Shown here: positions 1 to 11,389 of the stretch, piece after piece
Numbering within the stretch: position 1 is the first letter of the stretch
Layout: each line of letters opens with the position of its first letter
Source: Peronospora farinosa
Lineage: Eukaryota; Oomycota; Peronosporomycetes; Peronosporales; Peronosporaceae
Reading direction: 5' to 3'
Length of the DNA stretch: 64,000 nucleotides
Assembly (NCBI GenBank): GCA_947646735.1
Contig: CANTFK010000103.1
Location: 92,618 to 156,617, forward strand
Translations under genes and position numbers: made by a program
The notes under the pieces: model-generated
Databases searched by the model: none
Seen by the model: the letters and a program-made list of their open reading frames with translations, nothing else
What the model was told of the DNA's origin: nothing

Positions 1-3000
1 AAATCTTACTGCTGCAACCCTTTTCGGATACCGCGATAGGTGCAGACTCTACGTATAGGAGAGATCAAAGCCGATGCTCCATCGTTTTGTGATGCGCGAC
101 GAAGTCTAAGGTGACGTCACGTTCCTTACGCAAAGAATCTCATTGTAGCGCACATTTCGTAAACAGAGCAAACACGGCTATAAGTTTTTTTACTGAATAC
201 TATTAGCCTTGACATCATTAATATGACGCACACTTGGAATCCTCTCGTTCCTTTAAGAAAAGCCAAGATTAGAGCATGGAACTTGACCATGCAGGATTGC
301 CGCAAGGCACTAGGCATGGCAATCACGACATTCCCTTAATAACTTTCGAGCGCATAATCTCACCATCACGCACTGCAGTCGGCCCGTCGGCACACAAAAT
401 AAAGTATTGGCATTGAAATAGCTATGTTAGTAAACCAAATAATGAAGTTGCTTACAAAATAAAAAAGTCTCTGGATACCAAAGGCGGGAACTGGCCTGTT
501 TTGATGGCTAGAAATTTGTGCAATGGCGCGATGAAGGTCGGGACTCTCAGAATCAGCGTAACTGAGTGCATTAATACTATGTCGTTTTTGCATTGTGGCA
601 TTTTGATAGAGGAAGTCTGCAAAGCCTTTGCAGCCACTGCTCATAAGCGCTAGCAACATGTGGGAGATTGCGGTCTTTGTGCAGTCGAAGCGCTATTTAC
701 CTCAAAAGTTATGACCAGTTTGCTACCGACGCCAACCGAAGGCTAAAACGCCACTAAAGGCTTCTGATGTGACACCACTTCTATGGCTCCCGCCTGCTCC
801 GTAACAATTTTCTGTAATTTTGTCGTGCAACTAATATTATAAAACATCCTCCTTCACCGTTGTCAAAAGTCCACCCTCATCAGCAGAAACAAGTTCGTGC
901 ATTTCCATAGCAAGTTTTTTAAAGCAAATGTCCGACTTAACGAGACGAATATCCTGGCCTTCCTCACAGCCTATAAGATGCTCACCGCCATGTCTCCCCG
1001 CCATCCAAACTACTCTAGTCCTCGATCGCCACAACAGCGTCAGCCCTGTCCAGAACGGGAGATCTCGTCGTGATATACGCCACCTGTCGAGTTATTGATA
1101 CCCTAGTCGGCAAAATTCCCGCTGCAACGCATTTCACCACAAATAAAACTGCACAAAAAAATCTCATTCCATTAATTCTTGTGGTAGTAGCACTGCAGCA
1201 TATCACAATGAACTTGGTGCTGAGCCGCGTGCTCGAACGTGATTTGCGCCGGATGCTGCATCACCTGCATCGAGGCGACCTGTAACCCGACACAGTGAGT
1301 GTCATATCAGAAGTATCGAATATTGGTCAGCAATTACTACAGAATATTAATTATCAATGATACCGTCGTAGATGGTAGTGCAGGTTGTTCACCTCTAGAA
1401 TTGTGGAGCTATAGTTTTAAAGGAGATGTCAAAATACATTGGAGCATGGACTGCTGATCAGTGTTACTACTTAATAATGCATGACTTTTGCTGGCGACCT
1501 CAAGCGTACACTGCGCAGGAAACAAGTCAACGAGTAACGTCAGCATCGTCACGTTCTCTCGTTGACGTTCTCTTAGCTGCTACACTCGTTGTTGGTTCGC
1601 AATGTTCGCCAGCTTGGGAGTGAGCGGCTGCGTCTTGACTGGAATTGTGACCCTTTTTAAAGCTCGCCTTAAGGGATCAGAAGCCTCCCTCCTGTACGCA
1701 ATTCTCTCTTTCGAGTAGCACGAACAGCCTTTATTTACCCAGCAAGACCTGTAGCTGGCATCACATATCGATGCATGAGATGCAGCATTTGGCGCTTCAG
1801 CACGCGGCATGGCTTTTTGATGGCCTGGAATGAAAGTTTCACCACTTATACCTCGAAGCATCCATGAAAAGATTTCCGCGCCACGCATTAAGGCATGGTA
1901 TACTTTGTGGATATAATACCGGAGGTAGCGAAACTATAATGCTATTGATGCAATTCTGAAACTTGCTTCGCTATTGATGATCCCCAAGTCGGTTCGACGC
2001 GCCGCTGTGGACAGAGATGGCCCTGGTAACGTAGAGTAGCCTTCGTTGTTTTTGTGCTCCTGTTGCTGCCCTCAGCGCTAGAGCGAGTGCGAACAGGAGC
2101 CCACAGCTTCTGTCCTCTTATTTCATCAGTAAAATGGGCTGCCAATTCAGGGAAACCTCAAAGCAAAACTTATTTTGCTAATGAAACTCCCAGCGGCCTG
2201 ATATCAAAGGAGAAATCTCGGGTTTTAAGACCGCCGTACCTCCATACCACTGTTTTGTCCAGATATTTAAGCTGAAAGTTGAGCACAGCGGTATCATTTT
2301 GCGTAGCTGCCGTATTGATGATTCATGTGCAACAGCTGCTTTCGGCTGAGACGTCCGGGCGAACTCCTAGCTATCCTCCGATCCACCCTCAGCAGCATAT
2401 ACAGTACGTGGTAACTCGACAGTGATACACGGGCACTGTCATTATCATCGCACGGTCGTTACCATCGCACGTTCATTAGCATCGATCTGCACGGTCACAC
2501 TATGTCCCAAAGAAGGAGTTACATTGTCATCGAATGCGAAGCTCGACCGGCACATAATCTCTACCGCCAGACCGAAGCCATGGGTGTGTGGTCGCGTTTA
2601 TTCGGATAGCCCTACTATAGTATGGAAGAAGAAGAAAGACCATGCGTTGTTGTGCCGGCAGCTGCGTCATTCTCATAGACCATGGTGGCGGATGTTGCTG
2701 CATTAGCCTACTTCGTCTTCCATCGCAAATCTAAGCAAATGCAAAAATTTATCAGCATCAACACGTTGCGACTCTTAATACGTCTGCCCGCACCTCTCTC
2801 ATCGAGCCGAGGGATTTGTCCGCGCTGATTCATGCTGCAAATGTTAAGCCCTTCAAACTTGACTCGATGAATGTTGTTGACTGCAATATTCTACATTCTT
2901 ACTTTCCCCCAGCAATGCAGACAACGGCAAAGTTTAGTTTCGTGAGCATTTTGGTTAGCTTCTCTTGAGTTAAGTCTTGACTGCTACAATGACGGACACA

Positions 3001-3134
3001 ACCAGCAGATGCCAGAATTTTACGAAACTGACTGTCGCCAATCAAATTTCTAGACAATCCTGCCTTGCATTAAAGCAGAAAAGAGGTGAAAGCAGTAGAG
3101 AGGTAACAGTAGAAATTGATCTAGAACACCCAGA
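1..3134. other. No recognisable gene
   Basis: Only short ORFs (under about 105 codons) occur here, with no recognisable domain, no RNA gene and no clear repeat. The sequence is of mixed composition. It ends at the fragment of effector coding sequence cut off by the retrotransposon insertion. I see nothing else to annotate. Confidence 0.5.
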
Positions 3135-3160
3135 CTAGTCAGAATGTTCTAATATATATT
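3135..3160 (-). pseudogene. Detached 3' tip of the RxLR effector gene
   Basis: The effector body at 19077-20263 is read on the minus strand and is interrupted by the family A insertion. On the far side of the insertion the same reading frame stays open for about eight codons and meets TAG at 3135-3137. The 5-bp target duplication was considered once only. This short stretch is therefore best read as the original C-terminus of the effector gene, now about 16 kb from its body. It is inference from frame continuity; the piece is too short for independent proof. Confidence 0.55.
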
Positions 3161-3165
3161 CATTT
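3161..3165. repeat. Target-site duplication, left copy
   Basis: The five bases CATTT directly precede the first LTR. The identical CATTT follows the third LTR at 19072-19076. A 5-bp duplication is usual for Ty3/gypsy integrases. No such duplication surrounds the central LTR, so the duplication bounds the whole three-LTR array. Confidence 0.85.
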
Positions 3166-3625
3166 TGTAATGGGGCACCCTCCGACTATACTGATTACAG
3201 TATAGTCTACTTTCACTGATTACAGTGAAAGCAGGTGCCTCAATTACCTCTCTTACACAAGAGGCAGAGGAAGCTTTACTTCTAAACAAACGCTTAGAAG
3301 TAGAGGAAAAGAAAACTGTATTTAATATAGTTAACTATCTTAATAAAACTAATCTGTTATAACCTATGTTAACTATATTAAACAACAACTATGTATGTCG
3401 ACAACTTGCCCTCCACTCATTGCGCGTGTCCATCGGTCATTGGTCAGCGCGTTGGTTGATATGATGGCCCATATCAACCAATAAGAGGGCATCTCCAACT
3501 TCAAGGAGATCTAGGGACAATATTATAAGAAAAGATAATATTGTCAAAATATTATTAGTTATAATAATATTTTATTGACACTTCATATAAGTGTCAATAT
3601 TATGTAACGGGCTCACCCCGTTACA
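3166..3625 (-). repeat. Family A LTR 1
   Basis: It begins TGTAATGG and ends CGTTACA, 460 bp, and is the 3' LTR of the left copy in sense orientation. It differs from LTR 3 at one base by my reading and from LTR 2 at four. It contains several short hairpins, for example arms GACTATACTG/CAGTATAGTC and TTTCACTG/CAGTGAAA, each around the same ATTA loop. Confidence 0.93.
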
Positions 3626-3639
3626 TCACCCCCCCCTCA
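3626..3639 (-). promoter_or_regulatory. Polypurine tract, left copy
   Basis: On the minus strand a G-rich purine run (GAGGGGGGGGTGA) abuts the LTR start. This is the expected plus-strand DNA primer site and fixes the element's orientation. The equivalent in the right copy is at 11344-11357, with one G fewer. On the opposite strand the tract lies in the leader of the antisense ORF. Confidence 0.8.
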
Positions 3640-3672
3640 ACCAACAGTCACATTAGTGACTGTTTAGTGACT

Positions 3673-5439
3673 ATGGGAAAGGAGAACTTGTTGAATTTTC
3701 TTTCATTCAACAATTACGCTATGACAAAGTCAATGCGCGTCGCTGCTAAGGCAGCCGAGAGCTCGGCTGCACGCCTGTGTGCAGCCGATACTGAGGCTTC
3801 ACAGCCTCAGCCAGCAGACACTAATGTGTCTGCTGGAAGTCAACATCAGCCTGCAACGCCTGTTGCAGGTTCACGTAGCGCTTCGCCACGTGAAGATGTT
3901 GACCCAGAGTTAGTCGTTGACTACTCTGGTGAGTCGGATGACGCATCCGGCTCAAAGTCACCTATTCCACTCCCGGGCTCTCCCCGGGGTAATACCTCGT
4001 CGTCTAATGCTACGAAGAGGGATCGTGGTACATTGAGTGAATCAGTGTACCGTGAAATATTCGGGTCGTCTGATGAATCAGACGACTCGCCAAACGAGTC
4101 GAAGGATAGTGACTCGGGTGGGGACCGTAAGGGTGATGTCAGTGCTTCTACTGACATCAATGCTCATAATGTCGGTACTTCTGTTGACACTAATGCTCGT
4201 GGTGTCGGTACTTCTGTTGACACCACGCAGGAGGCTTTAGACCGCAACGTATTGCGTCTTGCTCCTGATCGCAAGCCATGGATGCTACCTAAGCATCTGC
4301 TTGATCGTTGGTCTGGAAAGACCAACGAACGGTTCTCCATACCGTTGTTTGATGCGTCAAAGCTTCACGGCCTTGACGCCAGTGCGAAGAACTTTCGCAC
4401 TGAGAACGATTATTACATCGATGTGTTCCTTGAACATCGATGGTATGGCCCACACAAGAAGCGTGAGGCTGACGCGTTCCTCCAATCTTGGAACGCGTTT
4501 ATCACCAACGTTTTAAACGTTGGGAAAGAGGCTTGGTTTCAAAGACTTTATGCTAGCCGCAATAAGTTTGAGAAACGAAGTACTTCCGGTGCATGCTATC
4601 GTTTGCACCGGTTATCTAGAGAGGCAGGCCTGTTATGCCTCTCTTGGGGCGACCCATGCCCGGGGTGCCTGAGCCCCTCGTCAAGAGCGCCTAAGGAGGC
4701 ATACCTCCTTACTGAGCCCTGGTGGAGGGCTCGCATCTCTTCCGAAATGCGTGAAGGGATTGCTACTTTGAAATCTCTTTACAAGCGCGCCGGGCGCTCG
4801 TTTTCCGATGGTCCTTCACCATCGGGTGCCCCTTGTCGTACTGTTCGACAAGGCCGGGAACGTCGGCCATCAGTTGGGCCCGAGGTTCCCAGCTATCCGC
4901 CGAAGGCGGATAGCCACGCCACCGGACGAGATAACTCGTCCGACGTCCCTTCACCTCGCGGTGCTTTAGTAAGCGTTCCACGAGGAAGCGCTTCCCACCA
5001 TGGGAGTCCACCAGCGGATGCGGTGGTGGAGGGAAAACCCTGTCCGATTCTTTCATCGGACTTGGCTGCTGAGTTAGACGGGTTTGCCCGTGTAACTCGT
5101 GAGCTCCGTTGTGATGTTGATCACGAACGGGATAAGCGTCGCCGCTTAGAGGACATTGTGCGACAGCTTGGGTTTGACCATGAGAGGTCTCGGGCAAACA
5201 ATGCTGTCGCACTATTGGAGAATGAACGGCAAGTTCATTCTCTGAGTAACGAGCTGGCGACAGCTCGTCAGGAGATCGTCCAATATCATGGGAAGATCTC
5301 ATCTCTACACGACCAGATATCGAATCTGGTTCGTGACAGCAAGAATCTGAAGGAGATTCTTGAGAATAACGGCTATCTTCGTCGTTCGAAGAAGCCGCGT
5401 ACTAAACGTACGGACGAAGACGTCCCACGTAAAACGTAG
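3673..5439 (+). CDS. Antisense coiled-coil protein of family A, left copy (588 aa)
   Basis: I do not recognise this protein. The ORF lies opposite the retrotransposon sense strand and starts 48 bp inside the LTR. An in-frame GTG lies 6 bp upstream, but ATG at 3673 is the likelier start. Residues about 30-190 are Ser/Asp/Pro-rich, acidic and probably disordered, with a VVDYSGES motif. Residues about 200-370 form a Trp/Cys-bearing middle with motifs HRWYGP, SWNAFI, CPGC and EPWWRARI. Residues about 460-565 look like a long coiled coil, and the end is basic (KKPRTKR). Opposite roughly the first 1.1 kb there is no sense coding ORF, so its openness is not a by-product of pol. Broken relatives occur in families C and D. 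Function is unknown; a nuclear or structural accessory role is speculation. Confidence 0.7.
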   Translation: MGKENLLNFLSFNNYAMTKSMRVAAKAAESSAARLCAADTEASQPQPADTNVSAGSQHQPATPVAGSRSASPREDVDPELVVDYSGESDDASGSKSPIPLPGSPRGNTSSSNATKRDRGTLSESVYREIFGSSDESDDSPNESKDSDSGGDRKGDVSASTDINAHNVGTSVDTNARGVGTSVDTTQEALDRNVLRLAPDRKPWMLPKHLLDRWSGKTNERFSIPLFDASKLHGLDASAKNFRTENDYYIDVFLEHRWYGPHKKREADAFLQSWNAFITNVLNVGKEAWFQRLYASRNKFEKRSTSGACYRLHRLSREAGLLCLSWGDPCPGCLSPSSRAPKEAYLLTEPWWRARISSEMREGIATLKSLYKRAGRSFSDGPSPSGAPCRTVRQGRERRPSVGPEVPSYPPKADSHATGRDNSSDVPSPRGALVSVPRGSASHHGSPPADAVVEGKPCPILSSDLAAELDGFARVTRELRCDVDHERDKRRRLEDIVRQLGFDHERSRANNAVALLENERQVHSLSNELATARQEIVQYHGKISSLHDQISNLVRDSKNLKEILENNGYLRRSKKPRTKRTDEDVPRKT

Positions 5440-5938
5440 GATGCGTACGCATCCTGCGTGGCAACTCGATCGTGTATGCGTTGCCTAGGCGGCGCAATAC
5501 ACGAAACGGGCCGATGTACTTGGGCAACAATTTATTGCTGCCCACGTTAGTCACTACATGTTTAGGTAGGTTTACTGTTGACAGTAAAACTAAATCACCT
5601 TCAATAAATGTTTGAGCATTTGCCCTTCCATTATTGTCTGCGTTTCGTTTTTGCTTATCCACCGCTTCCGCGATGGAATCTTGCACGAAACGGACTACCG
5701 CTTCACGAGTCAGCAGGAAATCCTCAGCTGACTCGTTGCTTTTGGCTGCAGTGCATTGTGAATGCACTGCAGAGATATCGGTTACTAATTCAGTGAGAAC
5801 ATTACTGTTCTCACTTGTGATACCTCGAACGATGCTGATATCTTCAGCATCGTTGTCAGTAAGAGCGTCATCGCTCTTACTTTCTTCCTCTTCACCGAAG
5901 TCGAATGATACGACTTCGGTTACTTTCGCGTCGACCAT
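4763..5938 (-). pseudogene. Integrase C-terminal and chromodomain ORF, left copy, broken
   Basis: This matches the intact 391-aa ORF at 12480-13655. In this copy a CAG-to-TAG change just after the GPY/F-like motif (YIGPFRVL... FYVGRLRPYV) stops translation near 5402. A downstream piece, 4763-5302, still encodes a chromodomain (FLVERLLKHR, YLVRWRGYP, DSWEP). On the opposite strand the same base change is only Glu-to-Lys in the antisense ORF, which stays open. Confidence 0.85.
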
Positions 5939-8900
5939 AACGTCGTCGCGTGATGAGCAAGAGCCAGATTGGTTCTCGCTCGAGCGAGTTCCTCCCCCCT
6001 TGAATTAGAGTCACCTTCTACTAAGGTGGGGACACGTGGATGGCGAAGGCCATTCACGTAGAACGGTGTATGCGTCGTAGACGCATGCACGGAGTTGTTG
6101 ATGGCGAATTCGACCATCGACAAGATCTCACTCCAACTCGTAAACGAGTGGACGTACCCTCGAAGAATCTCTTCGAGGACGCGATTGGCGCGTTCAGTCT
6201 GACCATCAGTTTCTGGATGGTCAGAAGTAGACATTGTGAGCCGTGTTCCAAGTGTTCGGAACACGGAACGCCAAAACTCAGCCGTGAACCGGGGGTCCCT
6301 ATCGGACACAAGTTCACGGGGTAAACCGTGCAATCGAAAGATTGTATCGATAAACACTCGAGCACAGCCCTCTGCTGTGATCGACTCAGGTACAGCAACA
6401 AGATGTACCATCTTGCTGAACCTGTCTACAAACACGAGAATACCATTATTCCCGTGAGCGTCTTTGGGAAACCCAAAGACGAAGTCCATTGATACGGACT
6501 CCCAGCACTCTGCCGGAACAGGTAGAGGCTGCAATGGTGCACGGAGTGAAGGACTAGGCTTCACTCGTTGACACACCTCGCAAGCACGCACGTACTTGTG
6601 CACAAACTTATACTGGCGTGGCCAGTAAAAGTCGCGACTGACCGTGAGGTAAGTCTTCTCACGGCCGCGATGCCCACTTATTGGTGCATCGTGACATTCA
6701 AACATGATCCGTAACCTGAGATCATGTTGTGGCGGTACAACGACACGAGGCGTGTCGTTGTTGACGGCTGTGTAGTACAGTAAGCCGTCCCGCTGGGTGT
6801 ATCGATCTAGAGAAGATCGATACATGGCAGGCAAGCGCTTCTTAGCTTGCGTGGATGGGTCCTTGAGGTACTCCATCAGGCGTACAAGATCATTATCTTG
6901 TGCGCATGCCCTTCTAATGTCGTCGAGTAAGCTCGACGACAAGACGCTGGTACTCAGCGTGGCGACAGTGGTATTCACATCACTGTCGGATTGCACAGTC
7001 GGCTCTAGGTCAGGCCGACGTGAAAGATCATCGGCGACGACGTTAAGTCGTCCTGGTTTATACTCCACGGAGAAGTTGTACTCCGCGAAGAACGACAACC
7101 ACCTCGCCATTCGTTACGAGAGGTGTAGGCTGTTTACAGCCGTGCGTAGTGACGCATGGTCTGTATAGGTCTATCCCTTAAGAGATAGACGCGAAACTTA
7201 GCCAGTGCATACTTCATGGCGAGGAGTTCCTTGTCATGCACCGGGTAATTGCGCTCGGCCGGTTGCAGCTAACGCGATTGATAACGGACGACACGCTCTG
7301 CGCCGTCTGTATCATATTGCATCAGTGCACAGCCGATTGCAAAATCACTGGCGTCACAGACCACATGAAATGGTCTGTCTTGATCGGCAATCGCCAACAC
7401 TGGCGATTGCATCAAGCTTTGCTTGATACGTTCAAAGGAACGCTGACAATCAGCGTTCCAGTTCCACTTTACATTTTTCTTGAGTAAACAAGAAAGATGT
7501 ACTGTCATTTCGGCGTAATTGCGCGAGTACTTGTGCAAGTACGCCGCTAGCCCAAGGAACTTCCTTAGTCCCTTGACATCGACTGGCACTGGCCAGTCGG
7601 TGATCGCCTTGATCTTTTCTGGATCAGGGCGTACGCCGTTCTTTCCGACGATGCACCCAAGAAGTGGTATTTCGCTAGCTGCGAATATACACTTCTTGAG
7701 GTTGGCGTACAACTTATGCTCGCATAAGTGTAAGAACCTTACGGAAGTGGAGTCTATGGACTTCCACGTCTGTTTTCCCGTCCATAGCCCGACTATGGAC
7801 GAACACATCATCGAAGTAACTCGGTGCGAATTCGCGCACCGGTCTCAATAGATGTGAAACACATCTATTGAATGTGGCTGGTGCATTACTAAGCCCTTGC
7901 GGCATCACCAACCATTCCCAGAGCATACCACTGGGAGTGCTCACTGCTGTGTACGGGATGTCCCGTTCACGCATTAGGATCTGATAGAAACCATCCATCA
8001 GATCCATGGACGAAAAGATGGTACTCTTAGACATACCATCTATGATTACGTCCTTTCTCGGTATCGGCGTTTGCGCCGGTATCGTTGCAGCGTTCAACTT
8101 ATTGAACGCGTGCACTATCCGCCACCCTCCTGTGGCCTTGCGCACACAGAAGGTCGGAGAGCTGTGAGGTGAAGTTGACTCCCTCACATGGCCCGCTGCT
8201 AGGCGATCGGCAAAGAACTTGTCGATCGCCTCGACCTGTTCCCGAGGCAGTGGCCACTGCTTCATGACACAATATTTTGTGCCAGGAACAAGGTCGATCT
8301 CGTGTCGAGTACCTTTATCCTTAGGTAACTCGCACGGAACGGATTCAGGGAATACATCCTTGAATTCGACCAAATCCTTATACAAAGGATTTGACTTCAG
8401 CGACTCCCAGGATTGCGATGTATATCGCTCAATCCGAGTCTTCTCATCAAGGACACTCTCGTCCATTGATGAGCTGCTGAGAACCCGTTCGTTCTCGGCA
8501 AAAACTGTTGCTGACCGAATGTCAGTCATGTACTCGTCCTCTGCGACGAGCACACAGATCTGCTTGACTTTGCCACTACGCAGATCACGCAAGAACCTTT
8601 TAGGTTCTAGCGTAGGCAACTGAGTTATCTCCGAAGTTAACTTCGGAGGCGCGATCAGATCAAGCGTATAAGCGCCTACGTTTGATCCGTCATTAACCAA
8701 GACGTTCAACGTCTCGGTTTCCTCCTGGGGACTTATTCCCTCAGGGCACTGGGGACTTATTCCCTCAGTGATTATTTCCTGGGGACTTATTCCCGCAGGC
8801 TCGATGGAACCTGTTCCATCGACTTCCTCTAGCTGTGGTGGCGCAACCACAGCGAGATCCTCTACGATCAACTCTCCAGTTGATCTAGGATTACCGTGTT

Positions 8901-9600
8901 GCCGCTTCTGGGCAACCGGTTTACTCTTCGGTGAATGCTGCCCTCTAGGCGAGCATTCATGTCCCGGTCCACTCGACTTATTCGAGTGGTGGACCTTCGG
9001 CGCTGCCTGTGCTTGTGCACAGCCGCCGGCAGCTTGCTCCACAGCGTGACTGTCTGTCACGCTGAGTTCTTGTGCAGTCGTACTAACGACCGAACCACAA
9101 GTGAGGCCATCACACTCACTCGTAGTACATTCACACGCTTGTGAACGCTCCAAGACATTCATCAGATGGCCATCTGATGAACAAGCGGCAGGCATCTTCA
9201 CGGTTCGATGCTGCCAGCTGACCCATGGCTCGTACCTTCTGAGCCATGGTAATCCTAGGATGACATCAAATTTGTCATCCAGATCAAGTACGATGAAATC
9301 ATCATCGTACTTTTTGCCTTCAAGCGTGTAGTGAATTCCCACTACACGTTTCTTTACTGTTACGGATGCGCCAGTTGCAAGGCGCACCGTCATCCTCGTT
9401 GGAGGGGTCTCGCGCTCAACATATTTGAGCCTACGATCATCTAGCGATTGGCGTCGAACAAAGTTGTTCGAAGCCCCACAATCAACTAGGGCGCGAAGTG
9501 ACATGTTCTTTGTCACTTCGATCTTCAATGTGATGAGGGATACCTCATCACTGGGAGCGGCAACACACAGTGACTGTGTGTTGGGAGCAACCTTCGTCAA
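5920..9600 (-). pseudogene. Family A pol (PR-RT-RNaseH-INT), left copy, broken
   Basis: This is homologous to the intact pol at 13637-17329. The protease motif VDCGASNNF and the RT motif YFDDVFVHS are present. Relative to the right copy there is a 2-bp deletion near 7720 that shifts frame after the RT fingers/palm. A nonsense CAG-to-TAG change follows in the RNase H region near 7270, and a 10-bp deletion lies after position 7167. The integrase section (5920-7110) reads openly, with HHCC zinc ligands and the catalytic segments SMDFVFGF, VSDRDPRF and DGQTERANR. The copy cannot make a full Pol protein. Confidence 0.93.
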
Positions 9601-9628
9601 GAGTCCCGCGAACTCTCTTGACGTTGCT

Positions 9629-9672
9629 GGATCAGTAGGGCGCTCCGCCCCTACTGACCCCGACCGTTTTTT
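9629..9672 (-). promoter_or_regulatory. -1 ribosomal frameshift signal, left copy
   Basis: The minus strand reads A AAA AAC in the gag frame (9666-9672), followed by a 5-nt spacer. A 12-bp stem with one G-U pair and an 8-nt loop follows (arms 9649-9660 and 9629-9640). The gag stop TAG at 9651-9653 lies in the stem. This is identical in layout to the right copy at 17358-17401. Confidence 0.8.
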
Positions 9673-10836
9673 GATGGTCCACCACGTTGTTGCGATTTCG
9701 CAGCAACGTGGGACCCACGTCTCTGGCCCTTCTTGGCAGACGGTCGATCGTCACTCCCAGTGTTACGAGACACTGGGCGTGGGGCACTACACTCATAAGC
9801 GTAGTGGCCCAACTTCTGACAGCGATTGCACTTTTGCAATCGCTTGTACCCTGGAGAGCGAGGTCGCTCGCTCTCTACATAGGAGAGGTCCATTGGTTCT
9901 GGACCTCCGCCCTCCTGTCGTCTCGGTGGACGATAGGATCCCGAGTGGACGTGAGCCTGTTGTAGGCTAAAGTCCTCCTGTTCCGCTGCAGAGATCGCTT
10001 GATCCAGCGATTCTAGCTCCAAGCGGAACAGGTGGGTCTTGACAGGACCATCTGTCAGACCCTTGATGAACACAGTAACCTGCGTGTGTTCATCGATTGG
10101 GTTCAGTACGATACAGCTAACGAGGTATCGTACGTGTTGGGCGTAAGCGTGTATATCACGCTTACCCTGTTTCAAATCCAGGAGCTCAGCCCGAGCCCTG
10201 AATTCGGCGCGAGGCGGTTCAAACGTGTGTTTGAGCCGCGCCTTGAAGACGTCATACGTTGGGAAAACGTATGGGTCGTGCAGTTTGAGCCCTAAGGCCC
10301 AAGCTTTGGCACGTCCTGCCAAGTTCGACATGGCGAACTTGACCTTCATCGCATCGTCATCGATGCGACGAGCCTCAATGGCATCGTCGAGCTCGACGAA
10401 CCATCTCAACAAGGAGTCGCTTTCGACTGCCTTGTACTTGGAGACATCAATCTTCAAGGACTCGGGTCGACGTGCATACGTCGACCCGGCAGCAACAGCA
10501 CTAGCCTGCTGTTGTCTCAACAGTTCAGACTGTTGAGCACCCTGCTGCATCAACAAGTCAGCTTGTTGAGCGCCTTGTTCTCTCAACAGTTCAACCTGTT
10601 GAGAACCTTGCTCCTCTAGCAAGGTGAGTTTCTTTACAACTTCGTCAAGTTCATGTTGTATGAACTTGGCGATGGTTGCATGTTGGTCGTCTCCGCTAAG
10701 AGAGAGCAACATGGCACCAACGGCAGGGTTGCCGATGGTTTCAGCCATACGCTGAACCGCATTCCATTTCGAGGTCACTCAAATGGCGGAAATCATCACG
10801 CGTTGCGTGATGACGTTCATCACCCGCTGATTCCAT
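9651..10836 (-). pseudogene. Family A gag, left copy, frameshifted
   Basis: The equivalent of the right copy's start ATG is at 10836. A single extra T near 10770 (a run of three T instead of two, plus strand) shifts the frame early in the protein. The remaining ORF is otherwise open through the coiled-coil repeats, capsid-like region and CCHC zinc knuckle (CNRCQKLGHYAYEC), ending at the same stop as the intact copy. Confidence 0.88.
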
Positions 10837-10872
10837 AGCGGGTGGTGCGGTGGTCGCTGAACGGACCACGAA

Positions 10873-10881
10873 GTGCTACCA
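10873..10881 (-). promoter_or_regulatory. Primer binding site, left copy
   Basis: The minus strand reads TGGTAGCAC, two bases after the end of LTR 2. The first eight bases are complementary to a tRNA ending TGCTACCA, as many eukaryotic initiator Met tRNAs do. The exact tRNA of this organism cannot be checked here. Confidence 0.7.
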
Positions 10882-10883
10882 GG

Positions 10884-11343
10884 TGTAATGGGGCACCCTC
10901 CGACTATACTGATTACAGTATAGTCTACTTTCACTGATTACAGTGAAAGCAGGTGCCTCAATTACCTCTCTTACACAAGAGGCAGAGGAAGCTTTACTTC
11001 TAAACAAACGCTTAGAAGTAGAGGAAAAGAAAACTGTATTTAATATAGTTAACTATCTTAATAAAACTAATCTGTTATAACCTATGTTAACTATATTAAA
11101 CTACAACTATGTATGTCGACAACTTGCCCTCCACTCATTGCGCGCGTCCATCGGTCATTGGTCAGCGCGTTGGTTGATATGATGGCCCATATCAACCAAT
11201 AAGAGGGCATCTCCAACTTCAAGGAGATCTAGGAACAATATTATAAGAAAAGGTAATATTGTCAAAATATTATTAGTTATAATAATATTTTATTGACACT
11301 TCATATAAGTGTCAATATTATGTAACGGGCTCACCCCGTTACA
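10884..11343 (-). repeat. Family A LTR 2 (central, shared)
   Basis: 460 bp with the same termini as LTR 1. It serves as the 5' LTR of the left copy and the 3' LTR of the right copy. It carries three base differences from LTR 3 and four from LTR 1, so it is the most divergent of the three. No target duplication flanks it, as expected if it was formed by recombination between LTRs. Confidence 0.93.
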
Positions 11344-11389
11344 TCACCCCCCCTCAACCAACAGTCACATTAGTGACTGTTTAGTGACT

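Noticed and set aside
3921..4160. Minus-strand ORF opposite the antisense gene
   Set aside because: It is the reverse-frame shadow of the Ser/Asp-rich part of the plus-strand ORF; serine/aspartate codons read well in reverse. No independent motif.
8219..9331. Several plus-strand ORFs of 70-134 codons opposite pol (also 15948-17060)
   Set aside because: Shadows of the intact pol frame, without motifs and without counterparts in families C and D.
11309..11389. N-terminal extension of the right-copy antisense ORF into the LTR (GTG at 11309)
   Set aside because: The start codon is GTG. The extension does not exist in the left copy, whose frame opens at 3667, and ATG 11390 aligns with ATG 3673.
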